DNA of 64,000 nucleotides from Pleodorina starrii. Lineage: Eukaryota; Chlorophyta; Chlorophyceae; Chlamydomonadales; Volvocaceae. A model generated the notes under the pieces. The model did no database searches. It had not been told where the DNA came from and saw only the letters and a program-made list of their open reading frames with translations. The translations under genes and the position numbers were made by a program. The stretch spans positions 1,414,501-1,478,500 of the forward strand of contig BRXU01000019.1 of the NCBI GenBank assembly GCA_030267565.1. The letters run 5' to 3'. Shown in pieces: positions 52,601 through 64,000 of this stretch (positions within the stretch are counted from its first letter, which is position 1; each line of letters opens with the position of its first letter).

Positions 52601-55600
52601 AAACCCCGGCGGACGACGGCCCGGCGCCGCGGGAATCCCCGCTTCGGTCCGAGCCGCGTCGCGGCGGCGACGGCGACGGCGGCAGCGGCGGCGGCGGGTG
52701 CGGTGTGCCACTGGGGACGGCAGCAAGTGCGGCAACGAACGGCGCAGCGGCGCCGGCCGCCGCCGCCGCCGCACGGCGGCGCTCTGGGAGCGCCAGCCCA
52801 GCGCAGCCTCGACCGCATCCGTATCCGCGTCCCGCGGCCACCCGCCCTTACCCTCCTAAGCCACCGCCACAGGGGCAAGGGGGGCAGGCGCCACCGCCGC
52901 CGCCACCACCGCCGTCATCGTTTGTGAGCCCCGTCCGACCGGTGGCCCCTCCGGGCGACGGTGGGCGGGACCACGCGGGGGGTCGACGCACCGACACCGA
53001 CCAGCAGCTGCCCCGGGTCCGTCGGCTGCGGCCGCCCAGCGCCCGCAAGGAGCCCCAGGAGCCCATGACGGCGGCGGTGGCCGAGGAAACCGACACGGCG
53101 GTAACAGCGGCAGGGGCAGGGGCGGGGGTTGGCGCGCGGCGGGGACCTGGCGCCCTGCTGGTGGATCATCGCGAGGAGGCGCGCAGGGGCGGCGGTGCGG
53201 AAGGGCCGGAGCCCGTTCGCGTTGCGACTGCCGCTGCCGCCGCCGCCGCTGCCGCCGTCGCCGCGGCGCCGCGTCCGCCGGCCGGCACAGGCGCCGGATA
53301 CGGCGGTACTGGCAGCGTTGGCGGTGGGGCGAGAAGTGCTGGCGGCGGCCGAGCGGTGGAGAGCGATAACGAAGCAGCAGCCGCGCGGGCGGCGGCGGAG
53401 GAGCCGGCGCAGCCGGCGCCGGGGCCGCAGGCCGCGAGCAGCCCGCAGCAGCCGCCACTTCCCGCAGCTGGGCCCCTCTCCCCATCCGCCGCCGCTACCG
53501 CCGCGCCCGCGTCGGGCCACAAAGCGACGCCCGGCCGCTCCCCGGTAGCTTGCCTGGCTCGGATGCTGGCGGTGATGGTTCGGGGGCTGGAGGAACCGGA
53601 GGAGATGGAGGTTTCGGAGCTGAGTGTCCTGGAGCTGGACGTCCCGGACGTGGATGTGGATGCGGAGGAAGGTGGGCAGCAGACGGCCGGGGGCGGGGCT
53701 ACGGAGCCCGGGGCCAATGGGCAGAGGGAAGGCGGCGGGGCGGAGGCGGCGCCGCTGGCGGCAATGGGGACGGCAGGGGCGGCGGCGGCAGCGGCGGAGG
53801 AGGGGGAGGAGGAGGAGGGGGTCGTGGGAGGCCGGCAGAGCGATGGAGTTGGTGGGCGGCCTGAGGGCGGCGGCGAGCCCGCGGCCGCCGGTGGCGGGGA
53901 TGCACAGCCGCCGCCGCCGCCGCAGCAGCAGCAGAGGCAACAGTCGCGGCAGGAAATGGGGGTGGAGGAGGAGGGCCGGGAGCAGCGGGCGCACGCAGGA
54001 GAGGAGCGGGAGCAGGCGCCGCAGCGACGGCGGCGTCAGCAGCCGCTGCAGCGCCCGGAGCCCCAATCAACTGCGGATTCCCGAATCGGCAGCGTTACGC
54101 AGGTGGCTCCGTCGGCGGAGCAGGAGCAGGAGCGAGAGCGGGAGCGGGAGGAGGAGGAGGAGGAGGAGGAGGAGGAGGTGGTGGTGGTGCAACAGACGCA
54201 GGCGGAAGCGGTGGCGGTTGGTCCGCATCTGCACGGCCCGGGTCAGGGCCAGCGGGAGGAGGAGCGAGAGGAGGAGGCTCCAGGGGAGCGGGCGGCTCCG
54301 GGGCAGGAGGGAGAGGCGCGGAAGGAGGGGCGGGAGCAGGAGCGGGCGGGGCGGGAGCAGGGCGAGGAACCGGCGGTGGCTCTGGCTCGAGGAGGCGCCG
54401 GCGGATCGTCTCCTGGTGGCCAGGGGACGTGGAGGCCCTCAAGGGACGTGGAGGCGGAGGCGGAGTGGGAGTCGGAGTCGGAGTCGGAGTCGGGCATTCG
54501 CTTGAACCTGGACGAGCTGGGTCGGATCAAGGCGATGCAGGAGCGGGACAAGGTGGGCAAGGCCGTCCGGCAGCGTGTATCGATTGGACCTCTAGGAAGC
54601 TCCCTAGGAAGAAGAGATTCACTGAGTGGGGGGCGGGGAGTGGCGACGGCTGGGGTTAGGCCGGGGCCGCCGCACTGGTTGGCTTGCTGCGTGGTGCCGA
54701 TCGTGGGGCGGGAGATGATGAGGGGGTTAGGGCACGACGCAAGGCCGCATTGTGGACGCGAATTAGCTCCCGGGAGGGGAGGGGAGGGGAGGGGAGGGGA
54801 GGGGAGGGGAGGGGAGGGGAGGGGAGGGGAGGGGAGGGGAGGGGAGGGGAGGGGAGGGGAGGGGAGGGGAGGGGAGGGGAGGGGAGGGGAGGGGAGGGGA
54901 GGGGAGGGGAGGGGAGGGGAGGGGAGGGGAGGGGAGGGGAGGGGAGGGGAGGGGAGGGAGGGGAGGGGAGGGGAGGGGAGGGGAGGGGAGGGGAGGGGAG
55001 GGGAGGGGAGGGGAGGGGAGGGGAGGGGAGGGGAGGGGAGGGGAGGGGAGGGGAGGGGAGGGGAGGGGAGGGGAGGGGAGGGGAGGGGAGGGGAGGGAGG
55101 GGAGGGGAGGGGAGGGGAGGGGAGGGGAGGGGAGGGGAGGGGAGGGGAGGGGAGGGGAGGGGAGGGGAGGGGAGGGGAGGGGAGGGGAGGGGAGGGGAGG
55201 GGAGGGGAGGGGAGGGGAGGGGAGGGGAGGGGAGGGGAGGGGAGGGGAGGGGAGGGGAGGGGAGGGGAGGGGAGGGGAGGGGAGGGGAGGGGAGGGGAGG
55301 GGAGGGGAGGGGAGGGGAGGGGAGGGGAGGGGAGGGAGGGGAGGGGAGGGGAGGGGAGGGGAGGGGAGGGGAGGGGAGGGGAGGGGAGGGAGGGGAGGGG
55401 AGGGGAGGGGAGGGGAGGGGAGGGGAGGGGAGGGGAGGGGAGGGGAGGGGAGGGGAGGGGAGGGGAGGGGAGGGGAGGGGAGGGGAGGGGAGGGGAGGGG
55501 AGGGGAGGGGAGGGGAGGGAAGGGAAGGGAAGGGAAGGGAAGGGAAGGGAAGGGGTCGCGCGCCGTCGCCTGGGTTCCTGGGTTCTACGTGGCCTCCTCC

Positions 55601-58097
55601 TCCTTACGGGTGGGAAGGCGGCCGGTCCGCTTTGACCAAGGGCGGTATAGCTTCATTACGCACATCTGTGCGCGCGCACTCTCTCGCAAGCTCTTTCGGA
55701 ACCACTGCGCTGCTGACGTGGTAAGACGCGTCCTGTCCGTGTGTGTGTGTCCCGATATGTGTGTCCCGATATGTGTGTTTGTTGCAGGTGCGGGCTTCGT
55801 TTGCGAGGCTGCTGGGGAGGCGGCCCCGAGTAGCACAGCCCCAGCCCCAGATTCGGATCCAGATCCCGATCCAGCCGATCGACGACGAGGGAGACAAAGA
55901 GGGAGATGCGGCGCAGGGTGCCAAACCGCTGGGGGAGGAGCAGCAACCGCAGCCAGCGGCTGGAGGCGTGCCGGGTGCTACTGCTGCGGCCGCGGCTGCA
56001 GCGGCAGCCGCGGCGGCAGCGGCGGCAGCGCAGCCTGCAGCAGCGACTATGGATCCCGGGGTCGTAGCTGCCGCCGCCGCAGCGGCGGCGGCAGCGGCGG
56101 CCCGCGCCGTCTTCACGCGCAAGACGGCCGCGGTGGCCGCGACGGCGCCGCAGCCGGCGGACGCCTCTTTGCGCGGCGCGGTGCGTGATAGCGGCAGCGG
56201 CGGCGGCGCCGCCGCCGCCGCTGGCGCCCAAGCGCGCGGGCACCGCCGCCGCTCGTCCGTCGACACGGTCGCTACCGCCGTCACTGCCGCTGCCGCTGCC
56301 GCTGCTGCGTCGGAGTCCGAGCGGCCAACGCCGGAGACGTTGGACCTCCGCCGCCACCTGAGGCGCACCTATGCAGGTGGGGGCCTCGATGCGCGGGGAA
56401 AGGGAAGAAAGGTGGGAAAGCGGAGGAGGCCTCGAGGGGGACGCAAGGAGGGGGCAGAGGGCGAGGAACGGGGAGGCGGAGGGGCAGTCAATGAGTCGCA
56501 GGGGGCATGAAGAGGCTGGCCAAGGGAATGGCGTCTGGGAGGCAATGGTGGGAAAGGACTCGTATCGATGGAGCTGAATCTTGGAGTGACGGCCACACGG
56601 TGTGTGTTCAGGCAGCCGTGCGCCTACCATTAAGAGTCCGCATCGTGGCGCACTACCCACGTACCCAGCCTAGCCGCACCCCACCGATGAACGATGCCCC
56701 CCCCCCCGCATGTCTGGCCGCACACAGGCGCAACGCCCTTCACCGGCGCGCCCGTGCCACGCATGCTCGAGCAGCTCATTCGGGAGGTATCCGGTCCGGA
56801 GGCCCTCCCGCCGCGGCCGCTCTCCAGCGCAGCCACAGGCGGTGGCGGGGGCGGCAGCGGTGGCCCGGCGCTGCGGGGCCTGAGGCCCCTCTTCGCATCG
56901 CCCTTCACCACGGCGGCGGCAGCCAGGGAGGTGGCGGCGGCGGCGGCGGCCACACCGGCGGCGGGGGCGGTAGCGGACACCACGGATGCTGCTGCTGCTC
57001 TTGACGCGGCGGTCGACGCCGCCACGATTGGCGGGAGTCGTGGCGCGCCCTTCAGCACAGAGGATGGGGCAGCGGGTGGCGACGGTGTCGAGGATGGGGT
57101 TCCGAGTGGGGGGCCCGAGGATGACGACCGAGGCGACAGCGAGGCGGAAGGGGAGGCCGCGGCGGGGCGGCCAGGGAGTGTGGGGCCCAGAGGCGCCGGC
57201 GCCGTCGGCGCCACAGCGCATGGAGGCACGACGGCGGCAGCGGCGCGGCGGCCGGCCCCGCCGACGACTCGCCAGGAGCGGGCGGCGACGGGGGCGTTGT
57301 TGGGCGGCCTGGGCCTTGGCCTCGCCGCGGACATTGATCTGCTCTTACAGAGCGATCACAGCGACGGCAGCGACGATGCGGGTCGAGGTCGGGGAGCCGC
57401 AGGCGCGCGGACGCGGGCGGCGGCAGCAGCCCCGCCGACCCACGGGCCCGTTCCGGGCGCCGCGGCCGCGGCGGCGGCGCCGGCGGCAGCGGCGCCGGCG
57501 GCGGCGGCGGCAGCCCCCGCCGCCGCGGCACCGCAGCAGATGCCGAGCGGCCAGTCGCCCGAGGAGTTCTTTGCCGATGTGGAGCGGGTCTCCTGCATGA
57601 CTCAGGCGCTGCCGGTGGCGTCGCTCCTCTACCAGGACCTCAAGGGGCCGCAGAAGAGGCGCCGCGGACCGCCGCCGCCGCCGCCAGCGGCCCGCGGATC
57701 GGTGCCTGCGGGCTGGGGCGGCAGCGCCGGCGCCGGCGCCGTGACCGGCCTTTCCTCGGGCCTGTTGACGCAGCTCTTGAAGACGCTGCAGCCCGGGTCA
57801 GGGCCACAGCAGCAGCCGCAGCAGCCGCAGCAGCCGCAGCAGCCGCAGCAGCCGCAGCAGCCGCAGCAAGCGCCTCGCGGCGGTGGTTCGGGGTCGCGGC
57901 AGGGCACCGGGGGTCCTCAGCTCGTGACCCGTGGGTCGGTGGACCATGGGCGTCAGGCCGAGATGGCCGACGGGGTTGCTCCTGCAGCGGCGGACGCTGT
58001 GGACGAGGGTGGGCAGCGGCGGCCGGCAGGCGCGGCGGCGCAGACGCAGATGCAATTCCAGAGGTCCCCGCAGCAGCAGCCACAGCACCAGCATCGA

Positions 58098-58129
<32 letters not shown>

Positions 58130-61100
58130 ACATCACGACGTGCTCTTTCCGCCACCATCACCGCACTTCGCACGCGAGCAGGGGCAAGGGCTCGAGCGTG
58201 GCGGCGGCCCTCCGCCGGGCGCCGCTCTGCCTCGCCAGCCCCTCGCCGCTCCACCGACACGCGCCTCGCCGCATACCCACCAGCAGCCGCACCGATCCCA
58301 GCCCGTCCCGCAAGCACCAAATCCGTATGAGCAGCAGCAGCAGCACCAGCAGCCGCGGCAGGAGGAGGTCCCTGCGGAGGAGCGGCAGGAGCCCAGCGGC
58401 AGCGACGTCGCGACGTTCTCCTTCGGACACGGCCGCCAGGCGGCGGCGGCGGCAGCGGCGACCCAGCAGCGACAGCGGGGCGCTCCCGCGGAGTCGGTGT
58501 CGTTAGGTGTCGCCCAAAACGGGCGCCGGGGCGGTGGCGTGGGGGCCGGGGCCCGCGCGGGTGCTCACGAAGACATCGGCGGCACGGACGCAGATGCCGA
58601 CGGCGCCGGCGTCGGCCGGGCTTGGCCCACCGTCGGCGCGGGCGATGGGGCATTGTACGACAACGTCGGCGTCACGGGCCCCCGGCAGCGCGGGTCTGGA
58701 GCCAGCGGCAGTGCAGCCAGTGGCCCGACGGTCTCGGCTGCGCTGCCGGCCGTCAGCTTGGCGGGCTGGCGGGCCGTCAGCAACGGCGCCGGCGGCTCGG
58801 GCGCGGGCGCGCCGACGCAGTCTGAAGGCGGTGGCGGCGGCGGGGCGCCGAGCGTAGGCTTCGCACCCACCGGCTTCGTGGACGCTGAGACGGAGGCCGC
58901 TGACGCCGCCGCCGGCAGTACGGCCAGCGCGGGCCGCAACTCCTTCGGCTCCACCGCCGCCGCCGCCGCCGCCGTTGCTGCGGCCGCGCAGCCCCGCTCG
59001 CCACACCTCCATCGGAACCTCGGACAGCAGCCTCAACATGCGGCCGTGCCGGCAGCCGGTGAACATGATGCGGCAGCACCGGCGGCGGTGGAAGGTGCGC
59101 CGGCAGGGGTGGTGGCGGCGGCGGCCGCCACCGGCGCCTCCGGCGGGCACGTGGTCACGCTGCTGCAGGCGCTGTCGAGCGGTGACGTGGACCTGGCGGC
59201 TTTGGGCTCCGAAACCATCCGTCGGGGCCTGTTGGAGCTCCTGGGGGTCGCGGCGGCGGGGCTGACAAGCCGGGACCCGGAGCAGGATCAGGGACAGGAC
59301 CAGGGTCAGGGCGAGTGCCAGGATCGTCAGCCGGAGGTGCAGTCGGAGGGCGGCGCCGCGGCTGCGGGGCCTGAGGCTGACGAGGCAAGGGTGCCGCGGG
59401 ACCCCAAGCGGCGCAGGCTGCAGGGCCCCGAGCCAGGGCCGCTGCCGGGCGGTCCGCCGGCGAACGGGGCTGGGCGCGTGCCGCAACAGCAGCCCGGCCC
59501 GGCGGCGCCGCGGGGCATGTCCCCGCGGCCTCCAGGGCCGCCTGGCGCGCCGACGGCGGCATGGGCCGCGCCTGACGGTGTGAGGCCAGCGGTCAGTACG
59601 GCGCACCCCATTGCCCGATCGCCTCAGGCCCCGTGCCCCCAGCAGCACCAGCGCCAGCAGCCGGCGCACAGCTACTCTCCGCGCCCAGACCAAGCGACAC
59701 GTGGCGGCGGCGGCGCCGCCGCCGCTGCCACTGCAGCCTCTGTCCCGTACTCGTCGTACGGTGGTTACGGTGCCGGTCCCTACCCGCCACCCCACGCGCT
59801 GGCTCCGGAGCCCAGCGCCGCCGCCGCCGCTGCCTATTACTCAGATCAAGTCGGGGCCATGCCGGCGGCGGCGGCGGCGCCGCCGCCGCCTCCCTTTGTC
59901 CCGGGGCCTGCGTCTGGCTCCGGAACGCTGCCGCACCCATTCACCTTGCAGCCAGATGGACATGTGCTGCCGCCGCCGCCACGTCCTCTGCAGCAGCAGC
60001 AGCAGCAAGGCCCGCGCTATCCATCCGACTACACTGACCCACGGGTCCATGGCCATGGTCTCGTGCACACCCACCTGCACGCGCCCTCCCACGGCCCCCA
60101 TCACCCCCCGCCGCCGCTGCCCGCCCACCATCCGCACCCGAATCCGCATCCGGCCTACGGGCAGATGCACCACGCGCCCGGCGGTGTAATGTACGGCGCC
60201 ATGCCGCACGGCGCGCCGTACGGACCGTACGGACAGTACATGCATATGCCGTACATGGAGTACGGCGCGGAAGGCGGCGAGGACAGCGCAGCGGTACCCT
60301 CCGGCGCCTACTCCAACGGCGCCCGATCGCACGAGCCTTACCCGCACCACCCGCACCACCACCATCATCACGGACCACCGCCACCGCCGCAGCAACGGCA
60401 ACAGCGGCGGAAGCGCCAAGACCAGCACCAGTCGGCCGTTCCGGCCGTTTCGGAAGTAATCAGTAACGCCACGGCGGCGGCAGCCTCCCGGATGCATCCC
60501 GCCGAAGACAACGACGCCGACGACGTCGCCGCAGCCGCGGCCGCGGAGGCGCGCGACGGGCAGCCGCAAGGGGCCGCCGCAGGCGGCCGCGGCGGCGGCG
60601 GCGCCACCGCCGCCACCGCTCCGAGGGACCCCGCCGCCGCGTCTTCCGCCGGCAGTCCCCCCATACGGCGCCGTACTCGACCCTGGGCTGCCGAGTATAT
60701 GTCCCCAACCGTCAGCATGGCGACCGGCGGCAACATCAGCGGCGGCGGCGAAGGTTTCGGAGCCGGCAGCAGCGCCGGCGGCGACGGCGACGAGCTGTCC
60801 GAGCGGTGGGGTCTGTCGCCCGAGGAACATGCTTTGCCTCAACCGCTGCGCTCACCTGCTGCCGTGGCAGGCTGGCGGCTGCCGCCTCTGGGCTTGCGGC
60901 CCACCGTCCGCGGTACGGCGGGATTGGACTGGCGGCGCAGCGCCGCGTCGGCGCCGCCGGAGGAGGCGGCGCCGACGGAGAGCCCGCCGGCGGAGGAGGA
61001 GGCGTCATTGGCGGTGGAGTTCGGAAGCGCCGGCAGCGACGCGCTTGGCGGCGCAGCTACGGACACCACGGCGGCGGTCCCTCCACCCCCCGCGCCGCCG

Positions 61101-63227
61101 GAGCCACGGGCATTAGGGCGAGGGGCGGCGGCAGCAGCGGCGCGCAGGGCCGAGGGTTCGGCCCGCCCGGCAGAGGCTGCGGACGGACGGCAGGCTGGCG
61201 GCGACGGCGGCGGCGGCGGTGCCGCTGCTGACACAGCCGCCGTGGGCGGACGTAAGGCGATGGCGGCGCGGAAGCGGCCGCAGGCTGGCGGCGAGCAGGC
61301 TGCCCAGCCCGCTTTGAAGCCCGCTCTCAAGACCACTGCCATTGCCCCGACCGCGGCCGCGCGCGCCGATGCGCCTGTTGCTGCGGCGCCGCAGGCGCAG
61401 CAGCAGCAACGACAGCGGCAGCCGCAGCGGGGCGGGGCGACGGGTCCGCTGCAGTCGACTTTCTCGGTGCCCAATCCAGATATGGAAAGACAGCGGCAGC
61501 AACAACAGCAGCAGCAACGGCAGGCACAGCAGAAGCGGGAAGAGGAGGCGGCACGCGCGCCACGGCCGAGCTTGCCGCTGCCCGCCGCAAAGCGGGCCCG
61601 TAAGGTTACCTTCGACGAAGCAGCGCTGCAGTCGACAGCAGCGGCTTCTGAGGCGACGGCAGCGGCAACGGCGTTGGGCGCAACGGCGACGGCGGCGGCG
61701 GCCCCTTGGCCGGGACATCCGCTGCACAGCCCCGTGCCGGCGCCGCCGCCGGCCCACTCGGCGCGGGGCCATGGGGAGGAGGAGGAGGAGGCGAACGGCG
61801 ACGCGGTCGGAGCACCGGGCAGCTCGCCCTTCCGGCTTTTCGCGCCACTGCAGAAGCAGCAGCACCACCACCACCACCAGCAGCAGCAGCAGTTGCAGGG
61901 CCACTCGCGGGCGGCAATGCAAACCCAAGGCGCCCAAGGCTCTCAGCGCCACCACCCGCACCACCACCACCACCAGCAGCCGGTGCCCCGCGGTGCAGCA
62001 GCGACTGGACACGGCGGCGCGCACGGCAACGGCGGCGGCTGCGGTGGCGGCGGCGGCGCGGGCGGCGGCGGCGGCGGCGGCGCTCCGCTCAGGCCGACGC
62101 TGCCAGTCGGAGGCATTGGGGGCAGCTTACTGCGGCGAGTCAGGTGGGCCGGGGCGGCGCTCTCTTGCGGACTTGACGGCACGCCACCGGGTTGAGCGCC
62201 ACAGGGCGTTGGTGGTTGGTTGGTTGTTGGTGGTTGCGCTGCTGCGTCAGCAGCAGCTGCATGAGCCTTGACGATGCCTGCAAGGCTAGGAGCAGTCTCT
62301 GTCTGCCGAAGTGCTGTCCGGCGGCGAGGAACGCTGTTTGAAGAGCCCTTCCCCATTCTGCCGTCCTTCAAGCTGTGGCACACCCCATGCTGATTAGACG
62401 AGCCCCTTGCTACCGCACACCCTCGCTTTCGCAGAGACGTCCGTGCAAATGCCCCCGCCGTCCCAGCCGGCCCCGGCGCCGCCCCAGCGCAACGGCCGGA
62501 CGCGGCCGCCGCCGCCGCTGCGACGGCACGGTTGACAGCGGCCGCCGATGCGCGGGTGGGTGGCCAGCCGCTGGCCGCTGCCGTCGGGCAGTCTGGAGGG
62601 CAGAACGGGGTCCTCGGCGGAGGCCGGCGCAATGAAATTGCAAGCGGCGGAGCCGGAGCCCGAGCCGGCGGCGGTGGCGGCGGCGGCAGTGGCGGTGGTG
62701 GTGGTGGCAGTGGTGGCGGTGGTGGTCTGCGGGCGCTGCCCCACCCGCGCGACCCGACGTTCCTCCCGCACACCGCTCCCGCCAGCAGCCATCAGCCCGG
62801 ACCGGCCTCGGCACCTGCAAATGGAGCCCAGCTGCCAGGTACGTGCGTGCGTGCATGTGGCTGCGACTCGGGTCTCCTTCCATCGCCTTTGCGGAAAGTG
62901 CCGTTCCGGCGGTCAGCTTCAGCTTCAGCGCGTGACGGAAGCACGTGGCACGGAGCCATTAAAAACCCTGGACCGCCCCCGTAACCGAACGCCCCCATCC
63001 CCGGCCGCACCGACTGATTGCTGCCGCCCCTCCCCCCTGGGCCCCTGGGTGCGTCGCACACAGGTGACGGCCGTTTGCCGCAGGCAGGGGCGGGGGCCGC
63101 CGGCGGGGGACTAGCACAGTGCCTGTTCGAAGGGGACCCGTACCTGGGCTTGGCGCAGCCGCCCGCGGGTAAGGGCGGCGGAGGCGGAGGCGCCGACGGC
63201 GGAGGCGGTGGGCAGCCGCGCTCGTAG
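38720..63227 (+). CDS. Giant low-complexity protein, about 6,831 aa, function unknown (11 exons)
   Basis: Exons: 38720-38807, 38908-38999, 39135-39230, 39581-39995, 40318-40412, 40881-50928, 51464-54552, 55788-56376, 56728-62143, 62435-62838, 63064-63227. They total 20,496 nt, divisible by three, with matching phase at all ten junctions. Residues 1-120 are ordered and helical ([19 protein letters not shown]). Exon 6 (residues 263-3611) is Ala/Pro/Gln/Gly low complexity. Exon 7 opens with an ordered island at about 3600-3690 ([26 protein letters not shown]) that could be a winged helix. Other islands lie at about 5112-5150 and 5644-5681. NLS-like clusters include [31 protein letters not shown] and AKRARK. 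A PP1-docking-type KVTF lies at 6463-6466. His- and Gln-runs fill the C-terminal third. I recognise no family. A nuclear scaffold role is a guess. Splitting into two or three genes remains possible. Confidence 0.6.
42005..42180 (+). repeat. Coding repeat of [13 protein letters not shown] units
   Basis: Five diverged copies of a nine- to thirteen-residue unit built on ASPAPTQRA / APAQLAA lie within exon 6 of the giant gene. Confidence 0.7.
43656..43697 (+). repeat. (CAG)14 polyglutamine tract
   Basis: Fourteen uninterrupted CAG codons lie in frame within the giant-gene exon 6 and encode polyGln. Purity suggests recent slippage and length polymorphism. Confidence 0.9.
50597..50750 (+). repeat. 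Coding [11 protein letters not shown] tandem repeat
   Basis: Four copies of a unit reading (A)ERRPGVA followed by a variable Ala run occur near the 3' end of exon 6. DNA copies share CGGCGGCCGGGCG. Confidence 0.8.
54149..54178 (+). repeat. GAG-repeat polyglutamate tract
   Basis: About ten GAG codons encode a Glu run inside a strongly charged Glu/Arg segment of exon 7 (about 53930-54400). It contrasts with the Ala/Gln-rich rest of the protein. Confidence 0.8.
54772..55555. repeat. 784-bp (GGGGA)n satellite inside intron 7 of the giant gene
   Basis: About 155 units of GGGGA run almost without change. Four single-base-short units (GGGA) occur near 54957, 55094, 55333 and 55388, and the 3' end turns into GGGAA units from about 55517. 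The G-rich strand is the coding strand, so the pre-mRNA would be G-rich. The whole tract lies between donor 54553 and acceptor 55787. Confidence 0.97.
57805..57870 (+). repeat. Coding (CAGCAGCCG)n tract, Gln-Gln-Pro repeats
   Basis: About seven nine-base units encode QQP repeats in exon 9 of the giant gene. A second Gln tract follows at about 58095-58130. Confidence 0.9.
61590..61613 (+). other. KRARKVTF: basic cluster plus RVxF-type PP1 docking motif
   Basis: In frame in exon 9, residues about 6459-6466 read [12 protein letters not shown] with preceding basic residues fits the known protein phosphatase-1 docking consensus, and KRARK fits a monopartite nuclear signal. Short motifs are easily met by chance in a protein of this size. 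Confidence 0.35.
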
Positions 63228-64000
63228 CAGCGGCAGCTGGGCGCCAGTGGGCCGTAATGGGAGGAAGAGGAGGGGGAAAGGGTGTGGGCTAATCAGGAGG
63301 GCGAATGGGTGGGGAATGACAGAGGGGAGGTTTAGGGTGTCATGATGGGGCAGTTAGCCCCATTTAGCTGCATGAAAAAAAGCGATTTGGGCATAGCAGC
63401 AGCGGCCGGGCAGCAGCTTGTGTGTACGCGACGGGCGCGGGCCGCGAAACCCTCTGGTGGCCCCGGGGGGGGGGGCGGGGGTCCGGAGAGGGAAATGCCA
63501 GTCGCGGTTTGCGGTACGAACGAGGCTTGCATAGGATGAGGCCGCGTTCACCCTTGGACCCAATCTCGACCCGATCTCGACGCGCCAAGGCTACCGGCAG
63601 GCTGACCCACCGAAACCGTGCTCCGTCCCAGGACTGTGTTCCCCAACTGGGCGGTTACACGTAGACGTGTGAGAAAAAATACGACAGGCTGACCGCACGG
63701 TATGGGCCGGGGGTTTGTCCCGTTGTTGAGCAGCCGTATCCGCCTTCACGCTTCAAGGCTGCAAAAGACTGTGTGTGTGTGCGTGTGCCGCTGGATGGTG
63801 CGAAGAGTGAAATGCTCAAAGCAGAGCACCGCGTGGACCGTAGGTGATAAACCCTTGCAGACATCGTCTTATGATGCCCCTGTTGTGACCCACCGGAATT
63901 GCGTCGGGAGTTACGGGTGAACCGGTTGATTTCCGCCAGCCATGGATAGCTCGAGCGTCAGCTGCGGAGGGGTAGGCGCCTTCCCCGTGCTGTGCACAAG
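63228..64000. other. Downstream region of the giant gene
   Basis: This is presumably 3' UTR and intergenic DNA. I found no plus-strand TGTAA before the window ends. A minus-strand TGTAA (TTACA at 63655-63659) is present but has no associated gene here. Confidence 0.4.

Noticed and set aside
54684..55724. Alternative open frame through the GGGGA array as a separate gene
   Set aside because: A pentanucleotide repeat stays open in every forward frame, so the frame is not evidence of coding.

Overview
The window looks like nuclear DNA from a volvocine/Chlamydomonas-type green alga. It is strongly GC-rich, and its genes are split by many short GT-AG introns with polypyrimidine acceptors. The proteins carry long Ala/Gly/Gln/Pro low-complexity inserts. 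TGTAA, the usual green-algal poly(A) signal, lies downstream of several stops. One gene encodes RIB72, a ciliary doublet-microtubule protein, so the organism is probably flagellated. The species cannot be fixed from the sequence. All gene models below were joined by eye from splice sites, reading phase and family similarity; no transcript data were available.

Layout: (1) 1858-8448, plus strand, 8 exons: a 1,013-aa coiled-coil protein of unknown function. (2) 12751-17196, minus strand, 6 exons: a mitochondrial enoyl-CoA hydratase. (3) 19037-21126, plus strand, 6 exons: a starch-binding CBM20 protein with a probable plastid transit peptide and a C-terminal coiled coil. (4) 22829-25648, plus strand, 5 exons: RIB72/EFHC1, with three DM10 domains and EF-hands. 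(5) 28491-32880, minus strand, 9 exons: a Deg9/Deg2/Deg10-type serine protease with an intact His-Asp-Ser triad. (6) 35443-38276, minus strand, 6 exons: an SLC25A44-like mitochondrial carrier. (7) 38720-63227, plus strand, 11 exons: one giant gene predicted to encode about 6,831 aa, including a single 10-kb coding exon. All seven models give whole codon counts and compatible phases at every junction.

The genes do not form one pathway; this is an ordinary eukaryotic stretch of unrelated housekeeping, organellar and ciliary genes. Genes 1/2 and 4/5 are convergent. Genes 2/3 and 6/7 are divergent, and 6/7 share only about 440 bp between start codons. The most unusual item is gene 7, an enormous, mostly disordered protein with a few ordered islands and several basic NLS-like patches. 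One of its introns holds about 784 bp of nearly pure GGGGA repeat.

The intergenic stretches (1-1857, 8449-12750, 17197-19036, 21127-22828, 25649-28490, 32881-35442, 63228-64000) hold no gene I can support. They contain microsatellites, a few hairpins and candidate TATA and poly(A) motifs.
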